Assembly (NCBI RefSeq): GCF_004307995.1
Contig: NZ_SIRE01000022.1
Location: 109,794-173,793, forward strand
Length of the DNA stretch: 64,000 nucleotides
Source of the DNA: Paenibacillus thalictri
Lineage (GTDB): Bacteria; Bacillota; Bacilli; Paenibacillales; NBRC-103111
Direction: 5' to 3'
In this document: positions 58,355-64,000 of the stretch, in pieces
Numbering within the stretch: position 1 is the stretch's first letter
Layout of the letters: the number at the start of each line of letters is the position of its first letter
The notes under the pieces: model-generated
What the model saw: the letters and a program-made list of their open reading frames with translations, nothing else
The model's database searches: none
What the model was told of the DNA's origin: nothing
Made by a program: the position numbers and the translations under genes

Positions 58355-59044
58355 TTGAATCTCGATATCAAGCAGTGGAAGCATGTGTTCAAGCTCGATC
58401 CGGACCGCGAATTATCGGACGAGGCGCTTGAAGCGGTATGCATATCGGGCACCGATGCGGTCATGGTCGGAGGCTCCAGCGGAGTCACTTTTGAGAATAC
58501 GGTTGATTTGCTGGCGCGTGTGCGGAGGTTCGAAGTGCCGTGTGTGCTGGAACTGTCGAGCAAGGAAGCGGTTGTGCCGGGTTTTGACCTGTTTATGATT
58601 CCTATGGTGCTGAACAGCCGCAATGTGGACTGGGTCATCGGACATCATCGCGAAGCGCTGAAGGAATACGGCGCCTTGCTGGATTGGGACCGGTTGTTGA
58701 CGGAAGGGTACGTTATGTTAAACGGACAATCGACAGCCGCCCGCGTGACGGAAGCGGATGCTGCGGTATCGGTAAAAGATATAGAAGCGTACGCGCGCAT
58801 GGCGGACCGGCTGCTTCATTGTCCGATTTTTTATATGGAGTATAGCGGCGTATTCGGCGATATGCAAACTGTTGCCAAGGTCCGTGGGCTGCTCCGGCAG
58901 TCCAGATTATTCTACGGCGGAGGGATCGCCGGACCTGAGCAGGCTTCGCTGGCAGCTGCAGCGTGTGATACCATCGTGGTTGGCAATGCCGTATACGACG
59001 ATTTGGAGCAAGCGCTGGCCACCGTGTCGGCGGTCAAGTTCTAA
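58355..59044 (+). CDS. pcrB: Heptaprenylglyceryl phosphate synthase
   Basis: A 229-residue TIM-barrel prenyltransferase that joins glycerol-1-phosphate and heptaprenyl diphosphate to make an archaeal-type ether lipid in Firmicutes. Phosphate-binding segments are visible: GTDAVMVGGSSGVT near residue 35, PVVLE-like VPCVLELSSKEAV, and the C-terminal FYGGGIAGPEQA and DTIVVGNAVY. The start is TTG 58355, with GCGGAGGGT eight bases upstream. It is followed by pcrA after 20 bases, the usual pcrB-pcrA-ligA order. Confidence 0.94.
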   Translation: MNLDIKQWKHVFKLDPDRELSDEALEAVCISGTDAVMVGGSSGVTFENTVDLLARVRRFEVPCVLELSSKEAVVPGFDLFMIPMVLNSRNVDWVIGHHREALKEYGALLDWDRLLTEGYVMLNGQSTAARVTEADAAVSVKDIEAYARMADRLLHCPIFYMEYSGVFGDMQTVAKVRGLLRQSRLFYGGGIAGPEQASLAAAACDTIVVGNAVYDDLEQALATVSAVKF

Positions 59045-59064
59045 GAGGAAAGGATCGTTAAGTT

Positions 59065-61386
59065 ATGAATGAACCTATTAATATATTAAAAGCGGTGCAG
59101 CTGCTCAACCCGCAGCAGCGAAAAGCCGTTGAGGCAACGGAAGGCCCGCTGCTGATTATGGCCGGGGCGGGAAGCGGAAAAACGCGGGTGCTGACTCACC
59201 GTATCGGGTATTTGATCGGAGCCCGTAAAGTGGCGCCGTGGAGTATTTTGGCGATTACATTTACGAACAAAGCGGCACGCGAGATGAGGGAGCGGGTCAG
59301 CAAGCTCGTCGGCCCTGCAGCGGAAGATATATGGGTATCGACTTTTCACTCGATGTGTGTGCGCATTTTGCGTAAAGATATATCGCGGATCGGGTTTACG
59401 TCGAATTTTTCGATACTTGATTCCGGCGATCAATTGTCGGTTATTCGCAATTGTATGAAGGAACTTAACATCGACACCAAGAAATTTGAGCCCAAAGCGG
59501 TTCAGGCGGAGCTCGGCAACGCCAAAAACGAGCTGATTTCGCCTGATCGGTATGAGAACAAGATCGGCGATTACTTTCAAGGCATCGTGGCCAAGGTGTA
59601 TAAGCTGTACCAGAAGAAACTGAAGCACAATAACTCGCTTGATTTCGACGACTTGATCATGAAGACCATCGAACTGTTTAGAGATGTGCCGGAAGTGCTC
59701 GATTTCTACCAGAGCAAGTTTCGCTACATTCATGTGGACGAATATCAGGATACGAACCGCGCTCAATATATGCTTTGCCAGATGTTGGCGGACAAACACA
59801 AGAACTTCTGCGTCGTCGGCGACAGCGACCAGTCCATTTACCGCTGGCGCGGAGCGGATATCGGCAATATATTGAACTTCGAGCAAGACTATCCAAATGC
59901 CGAGACGATTATGCTGGAGCAGAACTATCGGTCCACCGCAAATATTTTGAATGCGGCCAATAAAGTGATTAGTAACAATTCGGGGCGCAAGCCGAAAAAC
60001 TTATGGACGGATAAGGCGGGCGGCGACAAAGTCAGGCTGTATCAAGCCGACTCCGAGCATGAGGAAGGTTATTTCATAACCAGCCAGATCAACGCCAATG
60101 TGTCCAAAGGGCGTTCATTCAGCGATCATGCGATTTTGTACCGGACGAATGCGCAGTCCCGGGTGATCGAGGAAATATTGATCAAGTCCGACATTCCGTA
60201 CCAGATTGTCGGCGGCATCAAGTTCTACGACCGTAAGGAAATTAAAGACCTGCTTGCTTACTTGCGGCTGATTTCCAATCCGGATGACGACATCAGTTTC
60301 GAGCGGGTCGTTAATGTGCCGAAGCGGGGCGTCGGGGACACTTCGGTAGACCGGCTTGCGGAAATCGCGGGAAGACGCGGCCTCTCCTTGTTTGCCTCGC
60401 TGGACGAGGTGGAATCGTATGAGATTACCGGTAAGGCGCGCAATGCGCTTGCCGCTTTTCGTGAGATGATCGACAATCTGCACCGGATGGTCGATTATTT
60501 GTCGGTAACCGAGCTGACCGAACAGGTGCTGCAGCTTTCCGGTTATAAGGAAGAGCTGCACCGCGAGAACACGATCGAATCCAAAGCGCGGCTCGAGAAC
60601 ATCGAAGAGTTCCTATCCGTAACGCTCGAGTTCGAGAATCGCAACGACGACAAATCGCTTGTCGCGTTTCTGACCGATCTGGCGCTGATTGCGGATATCG
60701 ATTCGATGGATGAAGATGAGGCCGACCGCAGCGAAGGTGTCGTACTGATGACGATGCATAGTGCCAAAGGGCTGGAGTTTCCGGTTGTGTTTATTGTCGG
60801 CCTGGAGGAAGGTGTCTTCCCGCACAGCCGCGCGCTTATGGACAACGAGGAGCTGGAGGAGGAGCGGCGGCTGGCGTATGTCGGCATTACCCGCGCTGAG
60901 GAGCAGCTGTACATGTCGTGCGCCCGGATGCGGACCCTGTTCGGCCGCACGACGATGAACGCGCCCTCGCGGTTCCTCGGGGAAATTCCCGAGGAACTGC
61001 TCGAGGTGGTCTCCGCCGGCGGCAGCTTCGGCCGCATGGGCAGCTTTAGCCGCGGCGGCGGTTCCGCCCCGGCGCGGTCCGGCGCCTTCGGCAGCGCGGG
61101 CGGCTTTGGCCGCCCCGGCCTTGGCGGCGGCATCGCGCCCGTACCGGGCGCGGCAAGCGGCAGCCCCGGCGCATCCGCGGCCGGGCGCATCGCGCCCCCT
61201 GCACCGGGGGCTCCGGCCGCCGACTACAAGGTCGGCGATAAGGTGGCCCACGGCAAGTGGGGCACAGGCACCGTCGTCGCCATCAAGGGTACCGGCGACG
61301 ACGCCGAGCTGCAGATCGCATTCCCGGCTCCGACCGGGGTCAAGCGGCTGCTTGCGAGGTTTGCGCCGATTACGAAAGTGGAATAA
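59065..61386 (+). CDS. pcrA: ATP-dependent DNA helicase PcrA
   Basis: A 773-residue UvrD/Rep superfamily 1A 3'-5' helicase needed in DNA repair and replication. Motif Q/I is LNPQQRKAVEATEGPLLIMA followed by GAGSGKT; motif II is VDEYQDTN, motif III GDSDQSIYRWRGA, and motif VI VGITRAEEQLY. After about residue 648 comes an unusual Gly/Ala/Pro-rich linker of ~70 residues. The C-terminal Tudor-like RNA-polymerase-binding domain follows (YKVGDKVAHGKWGTGTVV). ATG 59065 is preceded by AGAGGAAAGG. It is in an operon with pcrB and ligA. Confidence 0.98.
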   Translation: MNEPINILKAVQLLNPQQRKAVEATEGPLLIMAGAGSGKTRVLTHRIGYLIGARKVAPWSILAITFTNKAAREMRERVSKLVGPAAEDIWVSTFHSMCVRILRKDISRIGFTSNFSILDSGDQLSVIRNCMKELNIDTKKFEPKAVQAELGNAKNELISPDRYENKIGDYFQGIVAKVYKLYQKKLKHNNSLDFDDLIMKTIELFRDVPEVLDFYQSKFRYIHVDEYQDTNRAQYMLCQMLADKHKNFCVVGDSDQSIYRWRGADIGNILNFEQDYPNAETIMLEQNYRSTANILNAANKVISNNSGRKPKNLWTDKAGGDKVRLYQADSEHEEGYFITSQINANVSKGRSFSDHAILYRTNAQSRVIEEILIKSDIPYQIVGGIKFYDRKEIKDLLAYLRLISNPDDDISFERVVNVPKRGVGDTSVDRLAEIAGRRGLSLFASLDEVESYEITGKARNALAAFREMIDNLHRMVDYLSVTELTEQVLQLSGYKEELHRENTIESKARLENIEEFLSVTLEFENRNDDKSLVAFLTDLALIADIDSMDEDEADRSEGVVLMTMHSAKGLEFPVVFIVGLEEGVFPHSRALMDNEELEEERRLAYVGITRAEEQLYMSCARMRTLFGRTTMNAPSRFLGEIPEELLEVVSAGGSFGRMGSFSRGGGSAPARSGAFGSAGGFGRPGLGGGIAPVPGAASGSPGASAAGRIAPPAPGAPAADYKVGDKVAHGKWGTGTVVAIKGTGDDAELQIAFPAPTGVKRLLARFAPITKVE

Positions 61387-61440
61387 TTTATGAAAGAACT
61401 TCATCCTGATAGCGGATGATGATAGAGAGGATGTTTTTCG

Positions 61441-63459
61441 ATGGCGGATGCCGTTCATGAAATGAAAGCCCTCGCTGAGCAAATCAATCATTATAATCAT
61501 TTGTACTATACATTGGATCAGCCTTCGGTCAGCGACGCCGAATGGGATAAGCTGTACGACCGGCTGGTGGAGTTGGAGCGCGAAACCGGCATCATCCTGC
61601 CTCATTCCCCGACGCAGCGGGTGGGCGGGGAACTGCTGAAGGGGTTTGAGCCGCATCGGCATCAAGCTCGCTTGTGGAGCCTCGATAAGGCGCAAAACAA
61701 CGAAGATCTTACAGCATGGCACACCCGGGCGTTGAAGCTGTTTAATGAATATAATACACAGAACCCGGAAGATCCGCTGCCGCCCTTTACATTTGCCGTC
61801 GAGCTAAAATTTGACGGTCTGACCTTAAATTTGACTTATAGCGGGGGCGAATTGGTTCAAGCGTCCACCCGGGGCAACGGTACGGTAGGCGAAGGCATTC
61901 TTCCGCAGGTAAAAACCATTCGTTCCATTCCGCTGCAAATCCCGTTTACGGACGGTACTATTGAAGTGCAAGGCGAGGGCATCATGAACTTATCCGTGCT
62001 TGAGGCGTACAACCAAACCGCTGCTGAGCCGCTCAAAAACGCCCGTAATGCCGCCGCCGGAGCACTGCGCAACTTGAATCCCAAGGTGACGGCGGAACGG
62101 CGCCTGAACGCCTATTTTTACAATATTGGCTATACCGACGGTATTGCGTTTGCCGACCAGCGCGATATGCTGGCGTTTTTGCAGGAGAACCGGTTTAAGG
62201 TCAGTCCGCGCATTACATTCTTCGATTCGATCGAAGCGGTAGCTGAAGAATTACACACGATTGAAGAGCTGCGCAACTCTTTGGATTACCTGATCGACGG
62301 AGCCGTTGTCAAAATCACCGATATGCGCACACGTGAGGTGTTAGGCTACACGGAAAAGTTCCCGCGTTGGGCGGTTGCCTTCAAGTTCGAAGCGGAAGAG
62401 ACAACAACGATACTGGAAGCGGTCAACTGGAATGTCGGGCGAACCGGTAAGATTACCCCTGCCGCCGTGGTGGAGCCGGTTGAGCTGGCCGGCGTCACCG
62501 TCCGCAATTGCACGCTGAACAACATGGACGATATCGAGCGTAAAAACTTGAGACATGCGATCGGCACTCTTATTTATATACGGCGCTCCAACGATGTGAT
62601 TCCGGAAATTCTCGGAAAGGTGACGGAGGAACAGGATGGCGGCGAAATTGTTGCGCCAACGTATTGTCCTTCCTGCGGGACTATGCTGGAACAGCGCGGC
62701 GCGCATATTTTTTGCCCTAACAAGCTGGGCTGCAAACCGCAGTCGATTGCGTGGCTGGCCCATTTCGCCTCGCGGGACGCGATGGATATCGAAACATTCA
62801 GCGAGAAAACGGCTGAGCAGTTGTACGATGAATTGGGTGTACGCAATCCGGCCGATTTATACGATTTGCAATTTGAGGATCTCGTCAAATTGGATCGTTT
62901 CGGCGAGAAGAAGGCGCGCAACTTGCTGGATGCTATTGAGAACAGTAAAACCCGCAGCCTCGCTTCTTTCCTATATGCGCTGGGTATCCCAAACACCGGC
63001 ATTACAACGACCAAAGTGCTTGCCGACCATTTCCGGGGGTTGGAGCCGCTGATGGCCGCTACGGCCGATGAGCTGACGACCTTGCATGACATTGGCGGCA
63101 TTGTGGCTGATAGCATCGTATCCTTTTTTCAGGATGCGAACATGCTGGAGTGCATAGAGCGAATGCTGCGTTCCGGTGTAGCTCCGGTTGTAGAGGAGAG
63201 GGAGGAGCCTGTAGCTGACGATAACCCGTTCTTTGGGAAGACCGTTGTACTTACGGGGACGCTATCTCTAATGGGACGTGACGAGCTTTCGAAAAAGCTG
63301 GAGGCGCTCGGAGCCAAGGTGACCGGCAGCGTATCGAAGAAAACACATATCGTCATAGCCGGAGAGAGTGCGGGCAGCAAGTTAACGAAAGCGCAGGAGT
63401 TGGGCATCCAAATCATCGATGATGAACAGGAACTGCTCCGGCTTTTAGACGGGAACTGA
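61441..63459 (+). CDS. ligA: NAD-dependent DNA ligase
   Basis: Seals nicks in replication and repair. It has 672 residues. The adenylated lysine is K123 in ELKFDGL; the NAD-binding Ia domain (INHYNHLYYTLDQPSVSDAE) is at the N terminus. The zinc finger follows the OB fold (YCPSCGTMLEQRG ... FCPNKLGC), then helix-hairpin-helix repeats (LDRFGEKKARNLLDAIENSK) and a C-terminal BRCT domain (about 590-670, GKTVVLTGTL). ATG 61441 follows GAGAGGATG. A terminator follows, separating it from the rRNA operon. Confidence 0.98.
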   Translation: MADAVHEMKALAEQINHYNHLYYTLDQPSVSDAEWDKLYDRLVELERETGIILPHSPTQRVGGELLKGFEPHRHQARLWSLDKAQNNEDLTAWHTRALKLFNEYNTQNPEDPLPPFTFAVELKFDGLTLNLTYSGGELVQASTRGNGTVGEGILPQVKTIRSIPLQIPFTDGTIEVQGEGIMNLSVLEAYNQTAAEPLKNARNAAAGALRNLNPKVTAERRLNAYFYNIGYTDGIAFADQRDMLAFLQENRFKVSPRITFFDSIEAVAEELHTIEELRNSLDYLIDGAVVKITDMRTREVLGYTEKFPRWAVAFKFEAEETTTILEAVNWNVGRTGKITPAAVVEPVELAGVTVRNCTLNNMDDIERKNLRHAIGTLIYIRRSNDVIPEILGKVTEEQDGGEIVAPTYCPSCGTMLEQRGAHIFCPNKLGCKPQSIAWLAHFASRDAMDIETFSEKTAEQLYDELGVRNPADLYDLQFEDLVKLDRFGEKKARNLLDAIENSKTRSLASFLYALGIPNTGITTTKVLADHFRGLEPLMAATADELTTLHDIGGIVADSIVSFFQDANMLECIERMLRSGVAPVVEEREEPVADDNPFFGKTVVLTGTLSLMGRDELSKKLEALGAKVTGSVSKKTHIVIAGESAGSKLTKAQELGIQIIDDEQELLRLLDGN

Positions 63460-63473
63460 TACACATCCAAAGG

Positions 63474-63502
63474 GGCGGTCCTTGTAGAAGGACCGCCTTT
63501 CC
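63474..63502 (+). terminator. Terminator after ligA
   Basis: GGCGGTCCTT (63474-63483) pairs with AAGGACCGCC (63488-63497) around GTAG, followed by TTTCC. Confidence 0.85.
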
Positions 63503-63636
63503 TAATAGAAACATTCATCGGGGATGAATAAAAAATATGCTCTCTGTAAAATTTAATGTTGCAAAGCTAAGCCATTCTGTGGTACATTACTTTTTGTCGC
63601 CGCAAAAGGTGAACGAGAGTTGGAAAGAAATAAAGC

Positions 63637-63789
63637 TTGCAATGAACTTTATAAAATGGTAAGATAAATACTTGTCACGGCGAAAAGAAGTACAAGCTTA
63701 AAGTGACAAAAAAGCTCTTTGAAAACTGAACAAATGAAGTTTGATTGAACAAGCAAGTCAGCAATGAATTGAGCTATATTAAACAAACC
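63637..63789 (+). promoter_or_regulatory. rRNA operon promoter and leader (boxA)
   Basis: The -35 TTGCAA (63637-63642) and -10 TAAGAT (63660-63665) have a 17-base spacer, followed by a leader with a boxA-like GCTCTTTGAAAA (63714-63725), as in Bacillales rrn leaders. The 330-base gap from ligA holds this, the ligA terminator and no open frame. The boxA is clear; the promoter is a moderate match. Confidence 0.6.
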
Positions 63790-64000
63790 TTAATGGAGAG
63801 TTTGATCCTGGCTCAGGACGAACGCTGGCGGCGTGCCTAATACATGCAAGTCGAGCGGATCATTCCTTCGGGAATGGTTAGCGGCGGACGGGTGAGTAAC
63901 ACGTAGGCAACCTGCCTGTAAGATCGGGATAACTACCGGAAACGGTAGCTAAGACCGGATGAGTGGTTTTCTCGCATGAGGAGATCAAGAAACACGGGGC
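63790..64000 (+). rRNA. 16S ribosomal RNA (5' part, cut by window edge)
   Basis: The universal 16S start segment GAGTTTGATCCTGGCTCAG lies at 63798-63816. Conserved GACGAACGCTGGCGGCGTGC follows, and then V1 and the GGCGGACGGGTGAGTAACAC block. Only the first ~211 bases are present. The V1-V2 wording (CGGGATAACTACCGGAAACG) is typical of Paenibacillaceae. The 5' end was set by analogy with the mature 16S start, eight bases before AGAGTTTGAT. Confidence 0.95.

Overview
The window comes from a Gram-positive, endospore-forming member of the Paenibacillaceae, probably Paenibacillus or a close relative. The evidence is the gene order (prfB, ftsE-ftsX, ctp, a minJ-like gene and uvrB-uvrA, then pcrB-pcrA-ligA), spore genes (gerPA to gerPE, a detached gerPF-like gene, a CotF-like coat gene, ytaF), strong Shine-Dalgarno sites with frequent GTG/TTG starts, and the first 211 bases of a 16S rRNA gene at the right edge. 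Most genes are ordinary chromosomal housekeeping genes; accessory material is concentrated between about 34 and 58 kb.

Layout. 0-2 kb: prfB with its autoregulatory +1 frameshift, then a YitT-type membrane protein. 2.4-10.7 kb: complete arginine cluster argC-J-B-D-F-G-H behind a promoter overlapped by two ARG boxes. 10.8-11.1 kb: three tandem ~98-bp repeats. 11-19 kb: VanW/G5 protein, then ftsE-ftsX, an M23 coiled-coil hydrolase, an S41 C-terminal protease and a MinJ-like PDZ membrane protein, i.e. cell wall and division functions. 19-20.5 kb: motA-motB type stator (reverse). 20.7-25.7 kb: uvrB-uvrA behind a promoter with a LexA-box-like site. 25.8-34.4 kb (mostly reverse): a CAP/LRR surface protein, siroheme sulfite/nitrite reductase, a small DUF2759 membrane protein, a TIM-barrel sugar isomerase/epimerase-like protein and a chemoreceptor.

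34.7-38.4 kb (reverse) holds the most interesting locus. Five tightly packed genes encode a carrier protein, a class II aminoacyl-tRNA-synthetase-like amino acid:carrier-protein ligase, a short DltD-like SGNH protein, a 36-residue DltX-like microprotein ending in an FxYxxF motif, and a DltB-like MBOAT acyltransferase. This looks like a dlt-type envelope aminoacylation pathway in which the NRPS-type DltA has been replaced by a tRNA-synthetase-derived loading enzyme. Upstream, in the same direction, is a large anchored FG-GAP protein with its own promoter.

42-46 kb: MarR regulator and pirin, with an operator over the promoter, then a U32 peptidase-family protein. 46-50 kb: a 222-bp palindromic element, a DUF218 protein, the gerP genes interrupted by a reverse Hsp20-like gene and a relic of a sugar ABC permease. 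50-51 kb: a Phd/ParE-type toxin-antitoxin pair. 51-55.3 kb: a GldA-GldF-GldG-DUF4340 ABC export module. 55-58 kb: an XRE-DUF1232 protein, ytaF and two coat-like proteins. 58-63.5 kb: a TIR-bearing element, then pcrB-pcrA-ligA. 63.5-64 kb: rRNA promoter region and 16S start.

Starts were chosen mainly by Shine-Dalgarno spacing. Functional names rest on recognised motifs; no database search was run.
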